This document shows positions 36,976-46,472 of a stretch of DNA of 64,000 nucleotides, one piece after another. Below the pieces are notes generated by a model. It had not been told where the DNA came from and searched no databases. It was given only the letters and a program-made list of their open reading frames with translations. Both the position numbers and the translations under genes were made by a program. Origin of the DNA: Falsibacillus pallidus (GTDB taxonomy: Bacteria > Bacillota > Bacilli > Bacillales > DSM-25281); NCBI RefSeq assembly GCF_003350505.1, contig NZ_QQAY01000001.1, positions 496,001 through 560,000 on the forward strand, in the 5' to 3' direction. Position 1 is the first letter of the stretch, and each line of letters opens with the position of its first letter.

Positions 36976-37061
36976 GCTTCCACCTCCTCAATGCGAATGC
37001 ACGTTCTTATCATTTCATTATAGCCTATTTATGTGAATTAAAAAACACATCTCTCTTAGAA

Positions 37062-37174
37062 AAGCGAAAGCGCCTCGATCAGCCCCGACAAGCATAAGAC
37101 GGAACTCGAAGGAAATCCTGATTTCCGTAGAGGTACGGCTTATGACTCGAGGGGCTAGGCGCTGGAGCTGGACA
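37062..37174. repeat. Dispersed palindromic Bacillus repeat (GCGCCTCG...GGCGCTGGAGCTGGAC)
   Basis: About 113 bp. Outer arms GCGCC and GGCGC, then AGCCCC and GGGGCT, CATAAG and CTTATG, and an inner GGAAATC/GATTTCC hairpin, so it can fold into one long interrupted stem. The right edge GCGCTGGAGCTGGAC recurs at 60684-60700 and, in part, at 27083-27122. It lies between yhaO and the natAB-like operon. Confidence 0.7.
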
Positions 37175-37186
37175 GATTTCATTCTT

Positions 37187-37236
37187 TTAAAAAAACACAC
37201 CTCTTTTCTATAATACTTAGAAAAAAGATGTGCTTC
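37187..37236 (-). terminator. Terminator of the yhaQ-yhaP operon
   Basis: On the minus strand AAGCACATCTTTTTTCT pairs imperfectly with AGAAAAGAGGTGTG, followed by T7. It directly follows the yhaP stop codon. Confidence 0.7.
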
Positions 37237-37242
37237 TTATAC

Positions 37243-38499
37243 TTATTGATTTTTAGTCAGCTGCAGTGCTTTTCGGATATCTTTATAAGAGTTTGATTTT
37301 CCATACATCAATACTCCTCCCCGGTAGACGCGCGCACCGAAAATTCCAAGGGCAATGATCGCCGCAACCAGAACCGCAATGCCAGTCAATGCTTCCCACG
37401 TTGGGATGTCGAGCATTCCGATTCTCATGAACATAATCATCGGGGTGAAGAAAGGAATATAAGAAGTGATTGTGATGAAGGATGCTGATGGGTTTCCAAG
37501 ACCATACATGGAAATGAAGAACCCGATCATGATCAAAAACGTCATCGGCATAATCATTTGCTGCATGTCTTCTATTCTGCTGACAAGCGAACCCAAGAAG
37601 GCCGCAAATGTAGAATAGAGCAAGTAGCCAAGCAGGAAAAAGACAATGGCATAAATGATAGTAGACGACTCCATATTTCCAAATCCAAAAAATTCGAAGA
37701 ATCCTTCTTTCATATTTTTATAATTCTGCGATAGTGAAATGTATCCTACTGTGAGGACCAGCCCCATCTGCGCCAAGCCGAGCATTGCGACCCCGATGAT
37801 TTTCCCGAACATATGCTGAAGCGGGGGAGCACTGGAAATCAATATTTCCATGACACGGGATGATTTTTCGGTGGCAACTTCCATGCCAATCATGTTGGCA
37901 TAAAAAATCACAGCGAAATAAATGATGAATAGCAGAATGTAAACCATTCCTCTTGCTTGATTCAGTTCTTCAGCTGATTTCGCATGGCTTGAAAGTGCTT
38001 CTTTATCGAATTGAACCGGCTCATTCAAAAGAAGCAGCTGCTCTGGAGCCAGCTTAAGCTGATTAGCTGCCAGATTGGATTTTACACCCTGCAAGGCTGC
38101 CTGAAGGGTGCCCATTGTATCTGTATCAGTGATTGCTTCTGCTTTATATGACGCTTTCACGATCTTTTCTTTGTCTTGTTCGATGATCAGATAGGCATCA
38201 TATTTTTCTTTTTCAAGATTTTTTCTCATCGCCTCTTCAGAGGAATCGGTTTCCTTTGTAAGGTGAACGTCTTCATCAATAGTTTTCAGTGAGGCTTTAA
38301 ACAGATCGTAGACGCCCCCTGTTTCATCTATAACAGCAATCTTTTTGATATCATTTCCCGCACCGAATAGATCCATTATTCTGCCCATATTTGTCATGCC
38401 GAGAACACCGAGCAGCAGGATGACTGTAATGATAATGAAGGCCTTTGATTTTAGCTTGGTCATGAATGCCTGTGAGAGGATCAGGAAAAATTTATTCAT
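37243..38499 (-). CDS. yhaP: ABC-2 type exporter permease YhaP (NatB-like)
   Basis: About 418 residues. One N-terminal membrane helix, a large extracytoplasmic domain (about 45-170) and five to six C-terminal helices. This is the layout of NatB/YhaP permeases; the EKSSRVMEILISS segment after helix 2 is typical. It forms an exporter with YhaQ; proposed substrates in the family are Na+ or hydrophobic compounds. The start at MNKFFLIL overlaps the end of yhaQ by 8 bases. Confidence 0.86.
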   Translation of the reverse strand: MNKFFLILSQAFMTKLKSKAFIIITVILLLGVLGMTNMGRIMDLFGAGNDIKKIAVIDETGGVYDLFKASLKTIDEDVHLTKETDSSEEAMRKNLEKEKYDAYLIIEQDKEKIVKASYKAEAITDTDTMGTLQAALQGVKSNLAANQLKLAPEQLLLLNEPVQFDKEALSSHAKSAEELNQARGMVYILLFIIYFAVIFYANMIGMEVATEKSSRVMEILISSAPPLQHMFGKIIGVAMLGLAQMGLVLTVGYISLSQNYKNMKEGFFEFFGFGNMESSTIIYAIVFFLLGYLLYSTFAAFLGSLVSRIEDMQQMIMPMTFLIMIGFFISMYGLGNPSASFITITSYIPFFTPMIMFMRIGMLDIPTWEALTGIAVLVAAIIALGIFGARVYRGGVLMYGKSNSYKDIRKALQLTKNQ

Positions 38500-39391
38500 A
38501 GGAAGCACCTGCCTTTTCTATAAAGATATCATTAAGGGAAGGTTCCTCCAGCTCAAATTTCCGGATGAATCCTTTTCCATAGATGTTCTGCAATACTTTT
38601 TCTGCCGTTTCCTCGCGGTCGACCTGAAGACGGACCCCTTCTGCCGTCTGCTTCCATTTAAGGACTCCATCCAATTCCTTCAATCCGGATAAATCAAAAT
38701 CGGCATGGATTGAGATGTTTTTCTTCCCGAAATCTCGTTTGATGTTTTTCAATCCCCCCTGGACGACCGGCCTCCCTTTCTGCATGATGCAAAGGTTTTG
38801 GCATAGCTCTTCGACATGCTCCATTCGATGGCTGGAGAATACAATCGTGGATCCTTGATCTTTTATTTCGTGGACAGCTTCTTTAAGCAGTTCAACATTT
38901 ACAGGATCAAGTCCACTGAAAGGTTCATCCAGGATCAACAGCTGCGGCTTATGTATGACAGATGCGATGAACTGGATTTTCTGCTGGTTTCCTTTAGAAA
39001 GCTCCTCAACCTTTTTATCTGCATACTCCGGCACTTTGAAACGGTCTAGCCACCGAGTAAGCTGTACGGAAGCCTCGTGCTTCGTCATCCCTCTTAATCT
39101 GCCTAAATAGACAATTTGATCCTTTACTTTCATTTTTGGATATAGTCCCCGTTCTTCAGGCAGGTAGCCTATGTGGGAACTTGTTGAATAATCGATGGGC
39201 TTTCCATCCCATTCAATCGACCCTGATGTTGGATCGATCAATCCCAGAATCATTCGAAACGTCGTCGTCTTCCCTGCACCGTTTGATCCAAGAAAACCAA
39301 ACATGTCATTTTCTTCAATCGCAAGAGATAATCCATCTACTGCAGTAAAATGACCGAATTGTTTTGTGGCGTTATGTATTTTTAAAGCCAT
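38492..39391 (-). CDS. yhaQ: ABC exporter ATP-binding protein YhaQ (NatA-like)
   Basis: A 299-residue ATPase. Walker A GSNGAGKTT, signature LSKGNQQKIQ, Walker B LLILDEPFSGLD and H-loop SSH. The C-terminal 80 residues are the extension typical of NatA/YhaQ. Two-gene operon with yhaP downstream, ended by the hairpin at 37187. Confidence 0.9.
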   Translation of the reverse strand: MALKIHNATKQFGHFTAVDGLSLAIEENDMFGFLGSNGAGKTTTFRMILGLIDPTSGSIEWDGKPIDYSTSSHIGYLPEERGLYPKMKVKDQIVYLGRLRGMTKHEASVQLTRWLDRFKVPEYADKKVEELSKGNQQKIQFIASVIHKPQLLILDEPFSGLDPVNVELLKEAVHEIKDQGSTIVFSSHRMEHVEELCQNLCIMQKGRPVVQGGLKNIKRDFGKKNISIHADFDLSGLKELDGVLKWKQTAEGVRLQVDREETAEKVLQNIYGKGFIRKFELEEPSLNDIFIEKAGASYE

Positions 39392-39551
39392 TTGACAGCC
39401 TCCTTTTTGTTCACATTAGATTTACGAATTAAAATGGAAAATGATTCATATTTTAATGATTTTTCTATAACTTTTCTTCTTTTCATTTTCAGAAAATTAT
39501 GCAAGAATAATAGTAAGTGAATTTGATATACCTTTAGAAAGGAAGATCTTC

Positions 39552-39731
39552 ATGTATAAGCTGACTGCTTTTAAACCAAATGGCGAAAAAATCCTTGATG
39601 AATCATTTGAAGCTAAAAATGATGCGGAAGCTAAGGAATTGGGTAAAACGATGCTGGAAGAAAAGGAATTATTAGAAACGACTCACCGCTGTACTTCTCC
39701 TGCTGGTAAACTATTATTATTCCATGTTTGA
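39552..39731 (+). CDS. yhzD: YhzD-like small protein
   Basis: 59 residues beginning MYKLTAFKPNGEKILDESF and ending SPAGKLLLFHV. Position beside yhaQ and yhaR, size and the SPxGKLLLFH ending fit the B. subtilis YhzD family (unknown function). AAAGGAAG lies 7 bases upstream of the ATG and a strong terminator follows the stop. Confidence 0.78.
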   Translation: MYKLTAFKPNGEKILDESFEAKNDAEAKELGKTMLEEKELLETTHRCTSPAGKLLLFHV

Positions 39732-39734
39732 ACG

Positions 39735-39771
39735 AAAAGAAGCTTGAGTATCGACCTCAAGCTTCTTTTTT
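39735..39771. terminator. Terminator between yhzD and yhaR
   Basis: AAAAGAAGCTTGAG and CTCAAGCTTCTTTT form a 14-bp perfect stem with a 7-base loop and T-tract. Confidence 0.9.
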
Positions 39772-39793
39772 GATCCAGCTCCGCTTTTCTATC

Positions 39794-40588
39794 TCATTCC
39801 CCTTTAAATACAGGAGGCCGTTTTTCCAGGAATGCCTGGATGCCTTCTCGATGGTCTTTTGTGTTTCTCATTTCATATTGTCCCTTCTTCTCATGTTCCA
39901 GATAGGAGCGAAGCTTTTCCAAATTCATCTGTGAATAGATGGTTTTTGTTTTGATCATCGCCTTCAATGGCTTCTTGCTCCATTTGGACAGCAGGGACTT
40001 CAATTCATCCTTTAGTGAGCCAACTTGCACAAGTTGATCGATAAGCCCCAATGTGTGGGCTTCGACCCCTGTCATGACTTTTCCTTCCCAAATGACTTTC
40101 TTGGCGGCGTGCGCACCCAGCCTGTTCTCCATTAAGAAGTGGCCGGCGCCGTCTGGAATCAGGCCGATGCCGATAAAATTCATTGCGATTTTGCTTTCCG
40201 GGTCTGCCAAAATGTAGTCTGATGCAAGTGCAAGACTTAGACCAAGTCCTGCAGCAGCTCCCTGAATGCAGCTGACTGTCAGCATTGGCATCGTATAGAG
40301 TGTTTCAATCATTTCTCCGATTTGATCCATGATGACAAAGAAATCGTCATTATTAGGCTTCTGCAGCATCTCTTTAATATCTCCGCCAGAAGAAAAAGCA
40401 GGACCGGAGCCTTGCAGGACAAGGATTTTCACTGACTCGGACTTCTTGAGCTCATTCAGGCACTGGGCCATTTCAGAAATCAAATCTTCATTCAATGCAT
40501 TCAATTGCTTCGGCCGGTTCATCGTGATATAAGCAATATTTCCATCAACATCAACATTCAGCGTCTTATATGATTCTACAAAATTCAT
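39794..40588 (-). CDS. yhaR: Enoyl-CoA hydratase family protein YhaR
   Basis: A 264-residue crotonase-fold protein. ITMNRPKQLNALN near residue 20, oxyanion-hole segments AFSSGGDIKEM and CIQGAAAGLGLSLALASD. The catalytic-position residues near NFIGIGLIPDGAG are those of hydratase/isomerase-like members; exact reaction unknown. The ATG at 40588 follows AAGGGGGAA; the frame extends 20 codons upstream into the hemZ terminator region. Confidence 0.86.
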   Translation of the reverse strand: MNFVESYKTLNVDVDGNIAYITMNRPKQLNALNEDLISEMAQCLNELKKSESVKILVLQGSGPAFSSGGDIKEMLQKPNNDDFFVIMDQIGEMIETLYTMPMLTVSCIQGAAAGLGLSLALASDYILADPESKIAMNFIGIGLIPDGAGHFLMENRLGAHAAKKVIWEGKVMTGVEAHTLGLIDQLVQVGSLKDELKSLLSKWSKKPLKAMIKTKTIYSQMNLEKLRSYLEHEKKGQYEMRNTKDHREGIQAFLEKRPPVFKGE

Positions 40589-40632
40589 AATATTCCCCCT
40601 TTTCTTACCTCCTTCTAGCATACCTAAAGACA

Positions 40633-40669
40633 AAGTGCCTGTCACCAAGAAAAGGGTGATTCAGGCACT
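40633..40669 (-). terminator. Terminator after hemZ
   Basis: AAGTGCCTG...CACC and GGTG...CAGGCACTT pair with small internal loops, then CTTTGTCTTT on the minus strand. Confidence 0.65.
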
Positions 40670-40674
40670 TATCG

Positions 40675-42177
40675 TTATTTTTCAAATAGATCGTTCAGTA
40701 TATTGATTTTTTTCTGGGTGTAATCCTGGAATCCTTCGTTGTAGGATTTCGGATCTTTCGGGTTGTTGAAATGTGTGATTTTGCCCGTTTCCGGATCCAC
40801 AAATTTGCTCGCTGCTCCGCATCCGATTCCAATGATTGTCTGTACTTCTTCCATGATCATAATATTATAGATGCTTTCTTGATTAGCCAATGAGTAGCCC
40901 ACGTTTTCCAGATTTCCCAGGATGTTTTTCTGACGGTATAAGTAATACGGTTTATAAGCATGCTCTTTTGTCCATTTTTCCGCCATTGACATCATTTCCT
41001 GGACTTCTTCTCGTGGAGCCACCTTATATTTATCTTTATTCTGTGTCATCTCTGAAGCCCTTTTAAAGGAGAGGGTATGCACTGTCAATGATTCCGGCAT
41101 CAGTTTTTCCGTCTCATCAAGGGAATGCTGAAATTCCTCTATCCCTTCATTCGGGAGACCGATGATCAAATCCATATTAATATTATTCATGGCCATCTTT
41201 CGGGCCAGATGGAATTTTTCAATTGTCTCTTCAACGGTGTGGTGGCGTCCGATCGCTTTCAATGTCTCCTGTGTATAGGACTGCGGATTGATGCTGATCC
41301 GATCGATATTCCACTTTTTCAGCACTTCCAGTTTTTCAGGAGTAATCGTATCAGGGCGTCCTGCTTCCACCGTAATTTCACGGATGTTTTCCACATCTGG
41401 GAAGGATTCATACATTTCTTCATATAATACATCCATTTCTTCAGCAGAGATCGATGTAGGAGTGCCTCCTCCGTAGTACACAGTCGTAATTCGAATATGG
41501 TTCTCCTTCAGCCATTTCCCCATTTCCCTCATTTCATAATGAAGGCCTGCAAGGAATGAATCGACTCTCCCCTGCTTCCCTTGCATTGCAAATGCAGGGA
41601 ATGTACAGTAAGCGCATTTCGTCGGACAGAATGGGATGCCGATATAGATGCTGACTTCTTTTCCAAGGTCATACAAGTCCGGAACAACCTCGAGCTGTGT
41701 ATCGACTATGGACTGCATCAATTCCACCTTTTCAGGGGTAATCATATAGTTTTCCATCAGGCTTTTATGCGCCTCTTCTCTAGAAACGCCGGCCTGAGTT
41801 GATTTATGGAGCAGTTTTGTGGGTCTCATCCCTGTCAAGATGCCCCATTTTTGAATGATTCCTGTATAGTTTTGCAGGACTGTCAAATAAGCATGTGAAA
41901 GAACATTTTTTTGGAGGCGGAAGTATTCTTTTTCCGTCAATCCGGATTGGACTGCCTTAGAATAGGAAGCGTTCAATTCTTTTTCTTCCTTTGTTCCTTT
42001 TAAAGAAGCGTGGGCCTTAAGGGATCCTTCTTCTTCTTTAATGGAAATATCGATGATCAAGTCGGTATCTTCGATTGGTTCCAGGGATACAGTGGGTTCT
42101 TCAAAAAACAGGTTGCCTATCAATTGGAGCGGCCGATGAAATTTTTCTTCATGGATGCCGTTTATTTGTATGTTCAA
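40675..42177 (-). CDS. hemZ: Oxygen-independent coproporphyrinogen III dehydrogenase HemZ
   Basis: About 500 residues. Radical SAM enzyme with the 4Fe-4S motif CPTKCAYC (near residue 168), YYGGGTPTS and EAGRPDT. The N-terminal 150 residues are the extra domain that distinguishes HemZ from HemN. I use the TTG at 42177, preceded by AAAGGTGA, which gives MNIQINGIHEEKF like B. subtilis HemZ. It may serve low-oxygen haem synthesis alongside the oxygen-dependent hemY branch at 12-15 kb. Confidence 0.9.
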   Translation of the reverse strand: MNIQINGIHEEKFHRPLQLIGNLFFEEPTVSLEPIEDTDLIIDISIKEEEGSLKAHASLKGTKEEKELNASYSKAVQSGLTEKEYFRLQKNVLSHAYLTVLQNYTGIIQKWGILTGMRPTKLLHKSTQAGVSREEAHKSLMENYMITPEKVELMQSIVDTQLEVVPDLYDLGKEVSIYIGIPFCPTKCAYCTFPAFAMQGKQGRVDSFLAGLHYEMREMGKWLKENHIRITTVYYGGGTPTSISAEEMDVLYEEMYESFPDVENIREITVEAGRPDTITPEKLEVLKKWNIDRISINPQSYTQETLKAIGRHHTVEETIEKFHLARKMAMNNINMDLIIGLPNEGIEEFQHSLDETEKLMPESLTVHTLSFKRASEMTQNKDKYKVAPREEVQEMMSMAEKWTKEHAYKPYYLYRQKNILGNLENVGYSLANQESIYNIMIMEEVQTIIGIGCGAASKFVDPETGKITHFNNPKDPKSYNEGFQDYTQKKINILNDLFEK

Positions 42178-42246
42178 CGCAATCACCTTTCAGTATTAAA
42201 GCTTCCTTAAGTTTACTGAAAGACCATTGGGAGGTCAATCAAACAC

Positions 42247-42297
42247 AAAAAAATGACCCCTCTACTCGTTCTTCAACGATTGCTGGGTCATTTTTTT
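42247..42297. terminator. Terminator between yhaX and hemZ
   Basis: AAAAAAATGACCC (42247-42259) and GGGTCATTTTTTT (42285-42297) pair over a 25-base loop that can itself fold partly. It follows the yhaX stop codon on the minus strand. Confidence 0.7.
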
Positions 42298-42302
42298 CAA
42301 AG

Positions 42303-43172
42303 CTATTTTTTTATTACGTTCATTTTTTTCAGGAAGTCGATGGGCTGCTGCTTGCGGAAGTGCTCTTTGATCATGTAGGCTACACCGTTTTCGGTTGTGT
42401 CCCGTGTGATCCAGTCGGCGCTTCTTTTTACTTCTTTATGTGCATTCCCCATTGCTACTCCAAGCCCAGCCCATTGCACGAGCGGCAAGTCATCGAGGCC
42501 CGAACCGATCATTACGACTTCTTCTCTATGGATGCCTAGGCGATCGCAGACATAGAGTACGCCTTTCAATTTGGACGCGCCATTTGGCACGATTTCTAAT
42601 TTTTGAGGCCCGCTTACCAGGCAGTCCACTTCGAAATACATGCTTTCAATCGCTTTTTTTGCATCCTGCATATCTTGCTCATTGGCAAAGGATACTTCCA
42701 TTTTTGGCGGTTCGGCTGGATTCCCTGCCAGCTCCTCGCTCAAACTCTCTACATATTTGGTCGAATAGCTGAGGCTTGTCGCCCTTTGCCAAAATCCTTT
42801 TATTACAAGGTCCTGATCTGATTCTTTTTTGTTTGCCAAGGCATATTTTTCATGGAGCAGACGAATATCGCATTCAAAGTCCTCAAGGAATCTTACCACA
42901 TCATACGTGATGTCCTCAGGAATCCTTTTGACCAGAAGCGGTTTATCCATCTCATTTGCAAGATAGGCCCCTTGATGGGTGACAAGAAAACTTTCAAGCT
43001 TCAGGGCTTTTGCTACCCTTTTGGCTGAAGGGAAGCTTCTCGATGTGACGAGCATGACATAGACGCCCTTCGATGCCACATATTCAATGGCTTCCTTCGT
43101 CTGCTTATTGATTTTCCCATCTTCATTTAATATTGTTCCATCTATATTCATTGCAAGTAAACGATAAATCAT
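42303..43172 (-). CDS. yhaX: Cof-type HAD-superfamily protein YhaX with altered nucleophile motif
   Basis: A 289-residue Cof/type IIB HAD protein. Motif I reads LLAMNIDGTIL: the expected DxDGT nucleophile Asp is Asn9, while the general acid Asp11 remains. Motif II is LVTSRS, the motif III lysine lies in GASKLKGVL, and motif IV is GSGLDDLPL. Without the nucleophile, ordinary phosphatase action is doubtful unless Asn is deamidated or the protein has another role. Recalled YhaX of B. subtilis appears to share the change; it is a sporulation-associated gene. Start has GGGGGAACAGCA upstream. Confidence 0.85.
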   Translation of the reverse strand: MIYRLLAMNIDGTILNEDGKINKQTKEAIEYVASKGVYVMLVTSRSFPSAKRVAKALKLESFLVTHQGAYLANEMDKPLLVKRIPEDITYDVVRFLEDFECDIRLLHEKYALANKKESDQDLVIKGFWQRATSLSYSTKYVESLSEELAGNPAEPPKMEVSFANEQDMQDAKKAIESMYFEVDCLVSGPQKLEIVPNGASKLKGVLYVCDRLGIHREEVVMIGSGLDDLPLVQWAGLGVAMGNAHKEVKRSADWITRDTTENGVAYMIKEHFRKQQPIDFLKKMNVIKK

Positions 43173-43263
43173 TGCTGTTCCCCCTTTGGTGTATACCTTG
43201 TTCTTTAATTACTACTATGAAAAAGCTTGTAAATATAGAACAGGCTTAGAGGGAAACTAAACA

Positions 43264-43328
43264 AAAAAGCCGGATTCGATCAATCTCCTCACCCGTTAAA
43301 CAGGGGGACATTGGCCGAATCCGGCTCT
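43264..43328. terminator. Terminator after yheA
   Basis: AGCCGGATTCG and CGAATCCGGCT form an 11-bp perfect outer stem enclosing about 37 bases with an inner CCC/GGG helix. Directly follows the yheA stop on the minus strand. Confidence 0.75.
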
Positions 43329-43339
43329 TAGAGAACCAA

Positions 43340-43693
43340 TCAGCTTCCCATTGGTCCGTATAATTCCTCAAGCGGCTTCATGATAATTTTATTTAGATCC
43401 GCAATCACCATGCTTAATTGCTGCTCAGCTTGCATCAGCTTTGCAATTTTAGGATTCTGCTGAACAAGCGCAGCTGCTTTTTGTGCCTGCTGAACTTCTT
43501 CTTGTGAAATTTCTTGTCCGGACATTTGCTTTTGCTGCAGTCTTACTTGGATGTCACGGAAATTAGTGAAAAGCTGATTGGCTGATTCATCTTTGTTGAC
43601 GGCATCATAGTAAGCCACCAAATTTTTATATTCATCGCTTTCACGCAATGCTTTTTGCAATTCATAAGAAAGATCATGTAAATTAACAGACAT
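43340..43693 (-). CDS. yheA: YlbF/YmcA-family protein YheA
   Basis: A 117-residue all-helical protein of the YlbF/YmcA (Com_YlbF) group: ELQKALRESDEYKNL, central RDIQVRLQQKQMSGQEIS, and EQQLSMVIADLNKII. YlbF and YmcA relatives join a complex that directs RNase Y; YheA itself has no assigned role. AAGGAGGTAATAAAG precedes the ATG. Confidence 0.88.
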   Translation of the reverse strand: MSVNLHDLSYELQKALRESDEYKNLVAYYDAVNKDESANQLFTNFRDIQVRLQQKQMSGQEISQEEVQQAQKAAALVQQNPKIAKLMQAEQQLSMVIADLNKIIMKPLEELYGPMGS

Positions 43694-43810
43694 GCTTTAT
43701 TACCTCCTTGAAATTTTGCCGCAGCCGCGTTCCTGGCATACCGGCTCTTTTAAAACCCACACTCACTATAACAAACTATGTATGAGAATGCGAGAATGTG
43801 CGAATGCCCA

Positions 43811-44950
43811 TCAATTATTCAGCAGGAGGGTGATGATTCCTTGAATGATACCGATAATACCGCCTAAAAGGGCTCCAAGGTACGTGATCATCCCCAATTC
43901 AGACCTGGTGATGCCAAGCACGAGTTCTTCAAGGCGCTGGACGGAAAATGTTTCGACCTGTTCCTTGACCATGTCCTCAACCCGAAGTTTCTTCATCAAT
44001 AAAGGCATTTTTTCAGCCAGCGCTTTAAGTCCGGCCTGAACAGCTGCAGGAATCACTTTTTGCGAAATGGCATCGGAAAAGCGGCCTAAGACCGACCCGA
44101 TCGTTTGGTTATAGAATGCCTCAATGTTGACTGCCTTTTCGATCATGGATGTGAGGGCTGCCTCCACTTCTTTCGCTGGAGCTTGGTCAATAATGTCCTC
44201 TAACGAACGTTCCTTCCATTTGCCCCATTCTGACTTGATCACTGTATTCAGCAGTTCGACAGTTCCAGGATTATTGAAGAATTTCATGATTTCCGGCTGA
44301 ACCTTATCAATCAGGGAGTCGTTGCCGAGAAACATTTTTACCATGTTCCAAAGCATGCCCCTCTCTTTAAAAAAGTCTTCAAGCAGCATCTTCAACCGTA
44401 TCTTTCCTTCTGGGGAGGAGAAGTAATCTTTCCCTTTTTGCAGGATGAAATCTGCTGCTTCAGGTATTTTGGCTTCAACCTTTGCTTCAAAATCGGGTCC
44501 TATGATTCCAGCAACTGTCTTCGATTTATTATCCATAATCCAGGACTCGTACTTTTCATGAATGACTCGTTTCAATAGTTCATTCGTTTTGCCGGCCGGG
44601 TCTGAAAATCCGGTACCTGCCAAAAGATCACCGATTTTTTTCTCAGAAATCGCAACTGAAGACAGTTCCTGCTGCAGCCACGAAACGATTTCATCATGAA
44701 ATTCAGGCTGCATCAATTTTTTTTCTATGCTTTCAGGCGTGACCAAATGGTCTACTACCATTTTCCCTAATTGGACTGCCAATTCATCTCTTCTTTTTGG
44801 AATCAGCCCCGGTGTAAACGGAAGCCTCCATTTCCCGATATAAATAGGTTTATAAGGCCTGAAAAGCATTTTGATCGCAAGTGAATTGGTGAAGCCGCCG
44901 ATCACAGCTCCGATGGCCGCCATCAATAAAATTACTAAAAAAGCATGCAT
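43811..44950 (-). CDS. yheB: DUF445 membrane protein YheB
   Basis: A 379-residue protein with an N-terminal membrane helix ([20 protein letters not shown]), a long helical middle part, and a C-terminal membrane helix ([21 protein letters not shown]). The N-terminal [10 protein letters not shown]...[11 protein letters not shown] segment is the DUF445/YheB signature. Function unknown. Divergent from the yheC/D operon. Confidence 0.88.
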   Translation of the reverse strand: MHAFLVILLMAAIGAVIGGFTNSLAIKMLFRPYKPIYIGKWRLPFTPGLIPKRRDELAVQLGKMVVDHLVTPESIEKKLMQPEFHDEIVSWLQQELSSVAISEKKIGDLLAGTGFSDPAGKTNELLKRVIHEKYESWIMDNKSKTVAGIIGPDFEAKVEAKIPEAADFILQKGKDYFSSPEGKIRLKMLLEDFFKERGMLWNMVKMFLGNDSLIDKVQPEIMKFFNNPGTVELLNTVIKSEWGKWKERSLEDIIDQAPAKEVEAALTSMIEKAVNIEAFYNQTIGSVLGRFSDAISQKVIPAAVQAGLKALAEKMPLLMKKLRVEDMVKEQVETFSVQRLEELVLGITRSELGMITYLGALLGGIIGIIQGIITLLLNN

Positions 44951-45089
44951 TTACTACTCACTCAACCTTTCTTTTTACCATAAAAGCATCGAACCTTTCA
45001 AAAGGGTGCTACATACGATGCAATATCAACTAATGCCTAGTAAATAATTATATCTACAACCATTGACTTTAAGCAAACGGGGAATGACT

Positions 45090-46472
45090 ATGGCTGCTCT
45101 TATTTTGTTCCATATAAATGAAAAACCTGTCCATGTTCCCTCATTCCCGGGAATCTTCCTTAGTCCTGAAGACGGAGACGCACTTGGCTTGAAGGATGGA
45201 CAGCAGGCAGATGTTCAAATAGGCAATAAAAAATCCGCTGCCCTTATCTTCCTGCAGAATGATTTGGCGGAAGGAATGGGAAAAGTCGATTCTGCTTTAT
45301 ACAATCAATTAGGGATCCCCCATCAGATCATCCGTTGGAATGTCCGCTTTCATATGAAGGATGGCCATATTAAACTTGGTCCTTTCCTCTCCATTTTAAC
45401 GGAAATCCGCCAGAACGGAAACGGTCAGCCTCATTTTGGCTCCATTCATTGCTTCGCAGAAGAACTGCATGCGTTCACACAAAAAAATGGGGGTTACCTT
45501 TCATTGATGGGGCTTCCTTCATCAGTCAGCAGCACCGGCTCACCGTCTTCATTTTATTTAGATGGTGATCAATGGACTCGTGCGGTCCTTCCCCTTCCTG
45601 ATGTGGTATATAACCGTATCCATTCCAGAAGGACGGAACGATCTGAAGTGTTTAAAATGGTGTATTCGCATTTAATCGATGAAGGCACTGTCATCTTCAA
45701 TCCACACTTCCTGTCAAAGTGGGAAGTCCATCAGTTCCTCAGGAATGAAAGTCATCTGCTTCCATACATCCCTATAACAGATCTTTATTCAAGGTCTGTA
45801 CTGGCTGCCTATCTGGATGAATTCGGGGCTGCCTTCATTAAGCCCATCCACGGAAGCCAAGGCAGGGGAATCATTGAAATCAAGAGGAAGAATGATACTT
45901 ATCATATAAGCCAGACCAATTACCACCAGGTAAAAGATCATCAATTTTCAGAACTCCGAGAAGCTGAAAATCTCATCGCTGGATGGATCGGCAAAAGGGC
46001 TTGCATCATCCAGCAATCCCTGCAGCTGATCTCACTGGATGATAAAAAAATAGATTTCCGGCTTCTCGTCCATCCTAATCGATCAAAGAAATGGACCGTC
46101 ACTTCCTCTGTTGCGAGACTATCCGCAGAAAATCAATTCGTGTCAAACTTGGCACAGGGAGGCACCATAAACAAACCCTTAGCCGTCCTTCGTGAGTTCT
46201 TTAAACCAGAGACAGCCCATTATATTTATTCCTTAATGAAAGAATTAGCAGTGGAATCTTCCAAAACCTTATCGGAATCGATTGAAGGAGTTGCAGGGGA
46301 ATTCGGCTTGGACATCGGGGTCGATCAATCCGGAAAAACGTGGATCATAGAAGTGAATACTAAGCCATCCAAGCAATCGGAGCAGATCCAATCGCCATTC
46401 CGCCCATCCACAAGAGCCATCTGGAATTTTGCAGAAATCCTATGGCAAGAAAGGAGATTACAAGATGATTAA
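45090..46472 (+). CDS. YheD-type ATP-grasp protein, copy 1 of 4
   Basis: About 460 residues. N-terminal domain (about 1-180), then the family signature VVYNRIHSRRTE and an ATP-grasp domain (about 230-455): AAFIKPIHGSQGRGIIEIK binds the nucleotide, DFRLLVHPN and WIIEVNTKPS carry the metal-binding residues. YheC and YheD are endospore coat-associated in B. subtilis; no reaction is proven, but ATP-grasp enzymes usually ligate carboxylates to amines. Several in-frame starts exist; 45090 is best spaced from CGGGGAA. It overlaps the next gene by 8 bases. Confidence 0.82.
   Translation: MAALILFHINEKPVHVPSFPGIFLSPEDGDALGLKDGQQADVQIGNKKSAALIFLQNDLAEGMGKVDSALYNQLGIPHQIIRWNVRFHMKDGHIKLGPFLSILTEIRQNGNGQPHFGSIHCFAEELHAFTQKNGGYLSLMGLPSSVSSTGSPSSFYLDGDQWTRAVLPLPDVVYNRIHSRRTERSEVFKMVYSHLIDEGTVIFNPHFLSKWEVHQFLRNESHLLPYIPITDLYSRSVLAAYLDEFGAAFIKPIHGSQGRGIIEIKRKNDTYHISQTNYHQVKDHQFSELREAENLIAGWIGKRACIIQQSLQLISLDDKKIDFRLLVHPNRSKKWTVTSSVARLSAENQFVSNLAQGGTINKPLAVLREFFKPETAHYIYSLMKELAVESSKTLSESIEGVAGEFGLDIGVDQSGKTWIIEVNTKPSKQSEQIQSPFRPSTRAIWNFAEILWQERRLQDD

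Noticed and set aside
45001-45062. Sigma-E promoter (CATACGAT at about 45012) for the yheD/yheC operon
   Set aside because: The -10-like box is acceptable but no -35 element lies at the right distance.
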